From Devosia sp. (GTDB taxonomy: Bacteria; Pseudomonadota; Alphaproteobacteria; Rhizobiales; Devosiaceae): a stretch of DNA of 64,000 nucleotides. The DNA lies in contig NZ_JAQGJM010000019.1 in NCBI RefSeq assembly GCF_028290625.1, positions 62,001 through 126,000 of the forward strand, read 5' to 3'. The stretch's first letter is position 1; the number at the start of each line of letters is the position of its first letter. Below the pieces are notes generated by a model. The model searched no databases, had not been told where the DNA came from, and saw only the letters and a program-made list of their open reading frames with translations. Shown here one piece after another: positions 34,970 to 43,442 of this stretch. A program made the position numbers and the translations under genes.

Positions 34970-35491
34970 CTACTTGTTCTTGCCTTCCGGCCTGCTGGAC
35001 AGCGCGTGGCCCAATGCCCGCAACGCCTCCCTCAGGCCTTCGTCCTCAACCCCGGCGAGCGAGGCTCCGACCTTCGCGATAGTGCTCTGGCTCGGTTGAC
35101 GACGCTTATCGTCCCCCTTGGCTGAATGCCCGCTGAATGGCTCTGCCGACAAGCGGACAGCCCCCACCAGCACATAACCGAAGTATCGGTTCACCGCCGC
35201 CGCGATCGCCGGCCCTTCATGGGAAATGGCCAGCGCATGGCCGGCAATGCAGCGCAGGTAGAGCGTCGCCCCCTCGGCGCTGCGCTCGCCCCGCGGCCAG
35301 GTCAATTTGTCTGGAATAGCGACCGCATCATATGGCTTTGGCGCCATCGCGCCCCAATGGGTGATGATATCGCGACTGGCAAAGCCTCGTTTCTTCAGCA
35401 CCGGATCGAGCGCCCCCGCGAGCGCATCAGCCAGCGACATAGACCGATTGCGGCGCTTGGGTTCGGGCGGAGATTTGGGGGCGGTGGTCAT
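34970..35491 (-). CDS. DUF721 / DciA-like protein
   Basis: 173 aa. DUF721 core: SLADALAGALDPVLKKRGFA, IITHWGAMAPKPYDAVAIPD, and LYLRCIAGHALAISHEGPAI followed by INRYFGY-like sequence (AAAVNRYFGYVLVG). DciA is the proposed replicative helicase loader of bacteria lacking DnaC/DnaI. The C-terminal ~50 residues are low-complexity and basic. Divergent from mutY and upstream of the DsbA-like gene, the common order in Rhizobiales. Confidence 0.82.
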   Translation of the reverse strand: MTTAPKSPPEPKRRNRSMSLADALAGALDPVLKKRGFASRDIITHWGAMAPKPYDAVAIPDKLTWPRGERSAEGATLYLRCIAGHALAISHEGPAIAAAVNRYFGYVLVGAVRLSAEPFSGHSAKGDDKRRQPSQSTIAKVGASLAGVEDEGLREALRALGHALSSRPEGKNK

Positions 35492-35521
35492 GGCGGGACA
35501 CTAGCATTTGGATAACGCCGC

Positions 35522-35638
35522 GACACCCCCTCCCAACCTCCCCCATCAAGGGGGAGGTGCCTGCCGGTGGGCTGAACTGGATCGAGTCCCAAGAGTGGAG
35601 AGAAACCTCCCCCTTGATGGGGGAGGTAGGAGGGGGTG
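35522..35638. repeat. family C inverted repeat
   Basis: CACCCCCTCCCAACCTCCCC (from 35523) faces the reverse copy ending at 35638. Each arm also contains a CCTCCCCC-ATCAA-GGGGGAGG hairpin. It fills the divergent gap between DUF721 and mutY. Confidence 0.8.
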
Positions 35639-35707
35639 CGCTTCGATCCTGTTGATGTGAACCCAACTCCGCTTGCACCAATCGCCGCCTTCCCCCAATT
35701 CTCCCCT

Positions 35708-36760
35708 ATGCATCTGCCGTCCCCCGCTCCCATCGACGCTCCATCGGTCCTCGCCTGGTATGATCGCCACGCCCGCGATCTCCCCTGGCGCATTTCCCCC
35801 GCCGACCGCGCGCGCGGCGTCGCGCCCGATCCCTATCGCGTCTGGCTCTCCGAGGTGATGCTGCAGCAAACCACCGTCGCAGCCGTCCGCAAATATTTCG
35901 AGCGCTTCACCTTTCTCTGGCCCACCGTGCAGGATCTCGCCGCCTCGCCCATCGAGGCCGTGCTCGTCGAATGGGCCGGCCTCGGCTACTACGCCCGCGC
36001 CCGCAACCTGCACGCCTGCGCCGTCGCCGTGGTCTGCGACCACAACGGCGTCTTCCCTAATACCTCCGTGGGCCTGCAAGCACTCCCCGGCGTCGGCGCC
36101 TACACCTCCGCCGCCATCGCCGCGATCTGCTTTGACGAACCCATCGCCGTCCTCGACGGCAATCTTGACCGCGTCCTCGCCCGCTATTACGCGCTCGACG
36201 TCCCCGTCCGCGACGCCAAAGAGGAGCTGCGCGCGGCCCTGCAAGCCTCAGTCCCGACGCGCGCCGGCGATTTCGCCCAAGCCATGATGGACCTCGGCGC
36301 CACCATCTGCGCTCCGCGCAATGCCCTCTGCATGCTCTGCCCGATCCAGCCCGGCTGCATCGCCACGCGCACCGCCGACCCGACGATCTACCCCATCAAG
36401 CCCCAAAAAGCCGACCGCCCCACCCGCAAGGGCCACGCCTATGTGATGACCGACGCCGACGGCGACGTGTACCTGCAAACCCGCCCCGGCAAGGGCCTCC
36501 TCGCCCAAATGACCGAAGTCCCCGGCTCTGACTGGGCCGCTACTCTCCCAGCCCCCGATTACCCCACCCCCACAACTTGGCGCCACCGCGGCCAGGTCAT
36601 CCACGTCTTCACCCATTTCCGGCTGGAACTGGAAGTCTGGTCGGCGACGGTTGATCCCCAAGGCATGGACAAGGGCTGGTGGTCCGACCCCAAGACCCTC
36701 AAAGGCGAAGCGCTACCGACGCTGTTTCGGAAGGTTCTGGCCGCGGCGGGGCTAGACTAA
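35708..36760 (+). CDS. mutY: A/G-specific adenine glycosylase
   Basis: Removes adenine mispaired with 8-oxoguanine. 350 aa from ATG 35708. The helix-hairpin-helix LPGVGAYTSAAIAAICF is followed by the catalytic Asp in VLDGNLDRVLAR, and the 4Fe-4S loop C-x6-C-x2-C-x5-C is intact (CAPRNALCMLCPIQPGC). A Nudix-like C-terminal domain senses 8-oxoG. The sequence upstream to 35636 is in frame but lies partly in a repeat. Converges on the broken periplasmic gene at 36763. Confidence 0.95.
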   Translation: MHLPSPAPIDAPSVLAWYDRHARDLPWRISPADRARGVAPDPYRVWLSEVMLQQTTVAAVRKYFERFTFLWPTVQDLAASPIEAVLVEWAGLGYYARARNLHACAVAVVCDHNGVFPNTSVGLQALPGVGAYTSAAIAAICFDEPIAVLDGNLDRVLARYYALDVPVRDAKEELRAALQASVPTRAGDFAQAMMDLGATICAPRNALCMLCPIQPGCIATRTADPTIYPIKPQKADRPTRKGHAYVMTDADGDVYLQTRPGKGLLAQMTEVPGSDWAATLPAPDYPTPTTWRHRGQVIHVFTHFRLELEVWSATVDPQGMDKGWWSDPKTLKGEALPTLFRKVLAAAGLD

Positions 36761-36762
36761 GA

Positions 36763-37226
36763 TCAGGGAGCAAGCTGAAAGTTCGGGCCGCCGTCTTCCT
36801 CAACAATGTCCAGGCCCGCAACCGCTATGTTGGCCGGAATCGTCTTGGCATCCTTGGGACACTTGGAGCTGTTGATCACAAGTTTGGTGATCTCGCTCAA
36901 AAGATATGGAACTTGTCGTTTAAAAGATATGGAACTTGTCGTTTAATTGAGGGCGATGCGGGAGGCACGATGGTGACAGTCGCCTGCGCATCGCTATATC
37001 GGACTATCAGCCGTCGTTGTTGAGCCCAAGCCTGCGCTTGCTGGGAAACAGCTATCTCCTGACCCAGCAGAAATCGAAGCTGACCATTGGTGCACAACTG
37101 ACCCATGCGCGCCGTTAGCTGGACTATTCCTGCTTCCGGTAGCTTGGCCATTTGAGCCGAGGCCGAGTTCTGCCACGGGACGGCCGCCATCGCCAGGAGC
37201 GCTAGTAGAATGCGTGACCAAGTCAT
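36763..37226 (-). pseudogene. periplasmic protein gene frameshifted by a 23-bp tandem duplication
   Basis: From ATG 37226 (AGGA 8 nt upstream) a signal peptide (RILLALLAMAAVPWQNSASA) and a small domain are encoded. A perfect 23-bp direct duplication (36899-36921 and 36922-36944) shifts the frame and ends it at 36897, giving 109 aa. Removing one copy keeps the frame open for 41 more codons through LSEITKLVINSSKCPKDAKT and GLDIVEEDGG to a TGA at 36763-36765, three bases past the mutY stop, giving 146 aa with a second Cys. No family recognised. A truncated but still working protein cannot be excluded. Confidence 0.7.
36899..36944. repeat. perfect 23-bp tandem duplication
   Basis: Two identical adjacent 23-bp units, AAAAGATATGG... 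ending ...CTTGTCGTTT. Not a multiple of three, so it shifts the frame of the gene on the minus strand. Confidence 0.97.
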
Positions 37227-37304
37227 ACCGGAGGTTCCTTTGTGGTCTAGGCAGCGTTGCCAAACATAGACCCAAAAATCAGGAGGCGTCACGGACCGAC
37301 ACAG

Positions 37305-37338
37305 CAAACAAAAAGGCCGCCGGGGCAAACCGGCGGCC
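37305..37338 (-). terminator. Rho-independent terminator of ccrM
   Basis: On the minus strand GGCCGCCGG-TTTGCC-CCGGCGGCC followed by TTTTTGTTTG. It starts 32 bp after the ccrM stop. Confidence 0.92.
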
Positions 37339-37370
37339 GAAGTAAGAGCCTGATTGATTGGAGGTCAGGA

Positions 37371-38557
<1,187 letters not shown>

Positions 38558-38588
38558 AGTGGAATGAATAGAATGGGTTAGCGAGAGG

Positions 38589-39263
38589 TTAAGAGGCCAG
38601 GTCGATGATCGTCGCGCTCACCGTCAGGCGCAGCCGGGCCTCGACGACCGGGGCGAAATCCGCCCTGTGGTGCCGGCAGGGGCCATGATCGGTCAGCGCC
38701 CGCAAATGCTGGGGCGTTCCATAGCCCTTATGCGTCGAAAAGCCGAAATGGGGCGCGTCGCAATCCATGATGCGGCACATCCGGTCGCGCGTCACTTTGG
38801 CGACGATCGAGGCCGCGGCGATCGACACGCTGCGCCCGTCGCCGCCGATCAGCGCAATACCTTCGCAGGGCAGGCCGGGCGGAATATCGCGTCCATCGAT
38901 TAGCGCCCGGTCCGCCGCCACCGATAGCCCGCGCACCGCCTGGCTCATCGCCCACAGCGTGGCGCCCCGAATATTGCGGCTGGCAATGATGGTCGGCGGT
39001 GCGACCACGACCGACACGATAGCGCCGCTGACCACGATCAGTTCGAACAACGCCTCGCGCTGCTCCTCGGTCAGCTTCTTGGAATCGTTGAGGCCCGGCG
39101 GAATATTGTTCGGGTTCAGCACCACGGCAGACACCACTACCGGCCCGGCCAGCGGTCCGCGGCCGGCCTCGTCGACGCCGGCAACAATCCGCGCCCCGCG
39201 CGCCTGGGCCGCGAGCTCGTGGGTATAGTCGGGTTCGGTCTGCTCAATTGATTCGAACAACAT
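38589..39263 (-). CDS. rnhB: ribonuclease HII
   Basis: Cleaves RNA in RNA-DNA hybrids and at misincorporated ribonucleotides. 224 aa. The catalytic block GVDEAGRGPLAGPVVVSAVV and LNDSKKLTEEQREALFE are classical, and IAAASIVAKVTRDRMCRIMD and GYGTPQHLRALTDHGPCRHH complete the family profile. Immediately upstream of ccrM (84-bp gap with its own regulatory-looking repeat). Confidence 0.97.
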   Translation of the reverse strand: MLFESIEQTEPDYTHELAAQARGARIVAGVDEAGRGPLAGPVVVSAVVLNPNNIPPGLNDSKKLTEEQREALFELIVVSGAIVSVVVAPPTIIASRNIRGATLWAMSQAVRGLSVAADRALIDGRDIPPGLPCEGIALIGGDGRSVSIAAASIVAKVTRDRMCRIMDCDAPHFGFSTHKGYGTPQHLRALTDHGPCRHHRADFAPVVEARLRLTVSATIIDLAS

Positions 39264-39293
39264 GGGCGCAGCATCTGCGCCCGCGCTGCGATG

Positions 39294-39650
39294 TCAACTC
39301 AAAGCCGCCAGCATGGCCGCGCGATCTGGTGCAAAAATATGCCGGCCGACCTTGTTGGTCTCATAGACGAAATCGCGCAGCGCCGTGCTGGCGGCGACCG
39401 CAGCGCTGACATCGCCGAGGATCACCAGGCGGCAATGATAGTTCTGCAATTTCTGGATAAAGGCGCCGGCCAGCCCGCTGCGCAGCCGCAGGAAGTCCGG
39501 ATCAAGCCGCTCGGCGGGCAGCACGATCACGGTCGCGTCGCTCGAGAACGCCTCGCTCAGAATATCGCTGGCGTCGCGATCGCTGCCCAGTGGTGGGCCC
39601 ATGGGCTCCAGTTCCAGCACGGCTAAGCCGTTGATTTGCGCCACCTGCAC
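39294..39650 (-). CDS. DUF4180 domain protein
   Basis: 118 aa from GTG 39650, with GGAG 6 nt upstream. The C-terminal half matches DUF4180: LRSGLAGAFIQKLQNYHCRL, then VILGDVSAAVAASTALRDFV and YETNKVGRHIFA. Function unknown; the fold is predicted STAS-like in related proteins. Longer in-frame sequence upstream is the antisense of the neighbouring exported-protein gene and is not coding. Divergent from that gene. Confidence 0.8.
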   Translation of the reverse strand: MQVAQINGLAVLELEPMGPPLGSDRDASDILSEAFSSDATVIVLPAERLDPDFLRLRSGLAGAFIQKLQNYHCRLVILGDVSAAVAASTALRDFVYETNKVGRHIFAPDRAAMLAALS

Positions 39651-39746
39651 GCTAATCTCCTCAAAAACTCCTAGACGCCGGCCTGTATTCTTCGCCGTCG
39701 CTACTGTAAACAGAACTGCGCCGGGGGCGGCACGTAGAGTTTGTCG

Positions 39747-40337
39747 ATGATCGCTAAAATCAGCCTCGCCGTCATTCTGGCCGCCTTGTCGGGCCTGCCG
39801 ATTGTCGCCGCGCCGTTCCATCATTCCTTTGGCGAATGGCGGGAGTACAATCAGGATTGGCTGGCCGCCTGTCCCGATATCATCAATGAGGACGCCACCG
39901 ACTATTACGGCACGTCCTGTTTTGCCAGCACCGGCAGCGAAGAACTCAACAGCACCAACCTGCCGGCCTGGAAGCTGACGCTGATCTTGAATCGGCTGAC
40001 CGGGGTGATCGATGTCGCCTTCACGGGCGCAGCCGACGCCGTAGAGATCGACACGACCCGGCCGTTGCGGATCGCTTTTGGCGGAGATGCCCCGCTGTTG
40101 TTCGACTTCACCACCGATCTGCAAACCCGCTACAACACTGTCAATCAGTGGTTCGTCGCCGATCCGGCACGGCGAGATAGCCTGATCGGCACGATGAAAA
40201 CGCGCAATGCGGCGACGCTCACCGTGCCGCTGACCGAGCTTGACGAGCAGACCCGCAGTGTCTGGCTGTCCCTGCGCGGCGTGACCGCCTCGCTGGATTT
40301 CATGGCTAGCTACGCCCGCAAGGTCGCCCAATATTGA
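39747..40337 (+). CDS. hypothetical exported protein
   Basis: 196 aa with a signal peptide (ISLAVILAALSGLPIVAA). The mature part starts with HHSFGEWREYNQDWLAACPD, with two cysteines 18 residues apart in the first 40 residues, then beta-rich sequence (WKLTLILNRLTGVIDVAFTG, PLRIAFGGDAPLLFDFTTDL). FGEW plus paired cysteines recalls IalB-like periplasmic proteins, but the similarity is weak. A TTG two codons upstream is an alternative start. It converges on the broken phosphotransferase with a 1-bp gap. Confidence 0.75.
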   Translation: MIAKISLAVILAALSGLPIVAAPFHHSFGEWREYNQDWLAACPDIINEDATDYYGTSCFASTGSEELNSTNLPAWKLTLILNRLTGVIDVAFTGAADAVEIDTTRPLRIAFGGDAPLLFDFTTDLQTRYNTVNQWFVADPARRDSLIGTMKTRNAATLTVPLTELDEQTRSVWLSLRGVTASLDFMASYARKVAQY

Positions 40338-40338
40338 A

Positions 40339-41229
40339 TTATTGCCGTCCCGCCCAATTGGCGTAAAATCCCAGCAATGTCGGCAGCAGCGCGCCGTCTG
40401 CCTCCCAGGCCACTTCGGTCAGATGCAGGATGCCGGTCAGCAGGTTGATCCGCTCGCGGTCGAGCACTCGCCCGGTCAGCGCCTCGTATTCGGTCACGAT
40501 CCGCGCCGTCAGGTCAGGCGAGACCAGGCTGGGATAGACGAATTCCTAGTGCAGCGGTCCGAACCCTGAATCGGCGAAGTCATAGATGCCATTGAGCCGC
40601 CGGCGCTCATGATCGAACGCCATGTTCCAGCCATGGCCGTCGAAAAAGCCGTAGATCGTCCCCAGCGGGTCAGGCGGAAGCTCTTGCCATGCAGTGATCG
40701 TGCGCTCGGCCAGCGCCCGCTGTTCGGCCGGCAGCAGCGGCGCCGCGCGCTGCAAAATGTAGTCCGGCTCCGGCCAGCCATCGAGCGGCGCAGCGCCGGC
40801 ACCCGCCATCGTCTGGGAATCAAGCGCGTGCAATTGCGCAAAGAAGGCCGCCATTTCCCCCGCCAGATGCTGCCGGTCCTCGTCCGGCAAGCGCTCATAG
40901 TCCGCCGTCAGCAGGTGTTCACCCGTCAGCTTGCGATGGCGCGAAAACAGTCGGGGACTGCGGAATAGCTCAAGCTCCGGCACCGGTGTGGTGATGGCGG
41001 GCCCGATGACGGCCAGCAGCCGCGCCTCCATGGCGAGCGCCGTTGCCGCGTCCTCGCTGCGCGGGAATTTGAAGATCAGTTCATCATCGACATCGACCGC
41101 CAGACTGTCCCAGCCCTCCGCCAAAAGGCCGAACCGGCTCCCGGCAAGCTCTGGAAACGCTTCGACGAGGATGGCCCGCAGCGTCTCAAGGCTCAACTCT
41201 GGTGGTGGCATTGGCAATCCCCGCGGCAC
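40339..41229 (-). pseudogene. phosphotransferase (APH-like) interrupted by an amber codon
   Basis: Open from ATG 41229 to TAG at 40548-40546 (227 aa). Reading through the TAG keeps the frame for 68 more residues (EFVYPSLVSPDLTARIVTEY...) to TAA at 40339, giving 296 aa, normal for the family. The kinase-like part includes EGWDSLAVDVDDELIFKFPR, the catalytic loop FFDGHGWNMAFD and the metal motif YDFADSGFGPLH; the amber follows PLH, where relatives usually continue with Q. CAG-to-TAG is a single C-to-T change. It directly follows the GNAT gene (stop and start adjacent). Confidence 0.82.
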
Positions 41230-41748
41230 TCACAGCGCCTTGCGCATCTCCAATACATCGAAATCGTCGCGCCCCGAAGCCGGGTGCTGCTCAAAGGGAA
41301 ATGGATGATGCCGGCCGGTCTGCACATAACCGCGCCGTTCATACCAGGCGATCAATTCGTGGCGCAGGTTGATCACATAGAGCGTCATGACGTTGCATTT
41401 CCACAGCGTGCCCACGCTGGTCTCTAGCTGCGCTAGCAGCGCCCGGCCAATTCCGGCGGTCTGCACCGCTGGATCGACCGATAGCATCCCGAAATACCCG
41501 GCCTCGCCGCGCCGTTCGATCATGGCGCATGCGACCAGCTTGCCATCGCGTTCGCCCAGCACGAAGCGATGATTGTCGTCCGCGATCAGGCCGGCGACTT
41601 CCGCCAGACTGGTGCGCGGCTGGCTGAGCAGATCGGCTTCGCTGGTCCAGCCGGCACGCGCCTCCGGGCCGCGATAAACCCGCTCCACCAAGGCATGGAT
41701 CGCCCCGACATCGGCCGACGCTGCATATCTGAACGCGATCTCACCCAC
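41230..41748 (-). CDS. GNAT family N-acetyltransferase
   Basis: 172 aa, single GNAT domain. The acetyl-CoA loop is in LSVDPAVQTAGIGRALLAQL (Q-x-x-G-I-G variant), with VLGERDGKLVACAMIERRGE on the central strands and ELIAWYERRGYVQTGRHHPF at the C-terminus. Substrate unknown. Its stop codon abuts the ATG of the broken phosphotransferase, so both formed an operon, suggesting shared small-molecule modification. Confidence 0.9.
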   Translation of the reverse strand: MGEIAFRYAASADVGAIHALVERVYRGPEARAGWTSEADLLSQPRTSLAEVAGLIADDNHRFVLGERDGKLVACAMIERRGEAGYFGMLSVDPAVQTAGIGRALLAQLETSVGTLWKCNVMTLYVINLRHELIAWYERRGYVQTGRHHPFPFEQHPASGRDDFDVLEMRKAL

Positions 41749-41856
41749 GCCAACACTCCCGACAGATCAGCGGAAGCCGTGCCCGCAACAAATCCAGGGA
41801 CAGAAAAGACAGAAAGTGCCGGCGCTGACAACTAGTGCGCCGATCATTGTAGCCTC

Positions 41857-43005
41857 TTAGAACAGGCTCATCTGCTTGTTCTCGGGCCGGGGCGGCTCGA
41901 ACAGGTCGGTGCGGATGGCCGGCAGTTTCTCGTCCAGCCCATAGCGCTCGCGCGCTTTCTCGAAGCGCTGCTGCAACAGCGTTGCATAGGGGCCTTCGCC
42001 GGTCATGCGCGTACCGAAGCGCGGATCGTTGTCGTAGCCGCCGCGTGTATCGCGCACCAGCGACAGCACATGGCGCACCCGGTCGGGGAAATGGCGCAGT
42101 AGCCATTCGCGGAAAATGTCGCGCACCTCTCCGGGCAGGCGCAGCAGCACCATGCCGGCGCCCTTGGCGCCCTGCGCTGCCGCCGCATCGAGAATGCGCT
42201 CCAGCTCCATATCGTTGATCGCCGGAATCATCGGCGCCGCCAGCACCGAAACCGGCACGCCGGCTTCGCTCAGCAGGCGGATCGCTTCCAGCCGCCGCGC
42301 GGGGGAGGACGCGCGGGGCTCCATCTTGCGGCTGAGCTTGTGGTCCATCGAGGTCATCGAAATGCCCACCTTGACCAGCCGCAGCTTGGCCAGTTCGGTC
42401 AGCAGATCGAGATCGCGCACGATCAGTGCCGATTTGGTGACGATGCTCACCGGATGTTTGGTTTCCAGAATTACTTCCAGGATGCCGCGCGTCAGCTTGT
42501 GCTTGCGCTCGGCCGGCTGGTACGGGTCGGTATTGGTGCCCATGGCAATGCGCTTGACCTTGTAGCTCTTCGCCGCCAGCTCCGCGCGCAAAGCTTCCAC
42601 CGCATTGGTCTTCACATAGATATCGCGCTCGAATTCTATCCCCGCCGAGTGGCCAAGATAGGCATGCGTTGGCCGCGCAAAGCAGTACGAGCAACCATGC
42701 TCGCAACCACGATAAGCATTGATCGAGCGATCGAAGCCGATATCGGGGCTGTCATTGCTGGTGATGATGGTCTTGGCGCGTTCGAGATGTTCGATGGTCT
42801 CGAAAATGGGCAGTGGCTCGACGCTGTTCCAGCCATCGTCGAACCCTTCGCGGCTCTGCTTCTCGAAGCGGCCGCTGCGATTGGACTGCGCGCCACGGCC
42901 GCGATTGCGGCTCGGGTCGACCAGTTCGCGCCGCGCCAGATCGGCGTCGCGGCTGCGGCTGAGCTTTTCCAATGCTTCGAAAGACGGGGCCTGATAGAGG
43001 GCCAT
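41857..43005 (-). CDS. PA0069-family radical SAM protein
   Basis: 382 aa from ATG 43005 (AGGAG 8 nt upstream). The radical SAM cluster motif CxxxCxxC is in YRGCEHGCSYCFARPTHAYL (about residue 92-99). MGTNTDPYQPAERKHKLTRG and the VSIVTKSALIVRDLDLL stretch are typical of the group related to spore photoproduct lyase; the biological reaction is not established. A perfect LexA-type box with a promoter lies upstream, pointing to DNA-damage induction. Region 43093-43280 between it and the next gene shows nothing recognisable. Confidence 0.92.
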   Translation of the reverse strand: MALYQAPSFEALEKLSRSRDADLARRELVDPSRNRGRGAQSNRSGRFEKQSREGFDDGWNSVEPLPIFETIEHLERAKTIITSNDSPDIGFDRSINAYRGCEHGCSYCFARPTHAYLGHSAGIEFERDIYVKTNAVEALRAELAAKSYKVKRIAMGTNTDPYQPAERKHKLTRGILEVILETKHPVSIVTKSALIVRDLDLLTELAKLRLVKVGISMTSMDHKLSRKMEPRASSPARRLEAIRLLSEAGVPVSVLAAPMIPAINDMELERILDAAAAQGAKGAGMVLLRLPGEVRDIFREWLLRHFPDRVRHVLSLVRDTRGGYDNDPRFGTRMTGEGPYATLLQQRFEKARERYGLDEKLPAIRTDLFEPPRPENKQMSLF

Positions 43006-43059
43006 TGCTGTTCTCCTGCCGGCGAAACCACAGTCGAATCGTGAATTCAACGTCCCCCG

Positions 43060-43088
43060 AACATAGGGGTTGCATAAGAACATAACAA
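43060..43088 (-). promoter_or_regulatory. promoter of the radical SAM gene
   Basis: On the minus strand TTGTTA (43088-43083), 17-bp spacer, TATGTT (43065-43060). The -35 box lies inside the SOS box, as expected for LexA control. Confidence 0.6.
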
Positions 43089-43092
43089 GAAC
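43078..43092 (-). promoter_or_regulatory. LexA (SOS) box
   Basis: GTTC-TTGTTAT-GTTC on the minus strand (GAAC-N7-GAAC on plus), an exact match to the alphaproteobacterial LexA direct repeat, 73 bp before the start codon of the PA0069-family gene. Confidence 0.75.
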
Positions 43093-43285
43093 AGATTTGC
43101 AGGCGCACCGCTGCTGCCCACCACATGGGAATCGGGAGCGCCTGCTTCAATCCCCAAGTCCGTTTCTACCACCGCAAGGCAGAACTGCACCTGCGTGGCT
43201 GGACAGGGCGGGGCCACCGGCATAAACCAACCAGCCCTTTCGAGACTGCCGGAAGGCGACATATCCTTAAGCAGTCGATTTAGTA

Positions 43286-43316
43286 TTGACCCTCGGGGGA
43301 GGGCGGTTTACTAAAC
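43286..43316 (+). promoter_or_regulatory. candidate promoter with palindrome upstream of the DHA2 gene
   Basis: TTGACC (43286-43291), 17-bp spacer, TACTAA (43309-43314). The -10 box lies in the 11-bp palindrome GTTTACTAAAC (43306-43316). The predicted leader is about 120 nt. Confidence 0.4.
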
Positions 43317-43442
43317 AATGCGCTTAACTATTAAACTCGGCCTGCTGACACGCGCTGTCGTGGATTTGTTGCACCACCGTGTCGAAGTGAACCGCCGTCA
43401 TTCGTCTTTATGGCGATACTGATCGTATGAAGGGAAAGCCCC

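Noticed and set aside
39651..40331. N-terminal extension of the DUF4180 gene to 345 codons
   Set aside because: The extra part is antisense to an exported-protein gene with a signal peptide, and GTG 39650 has a well-placed GGAG.
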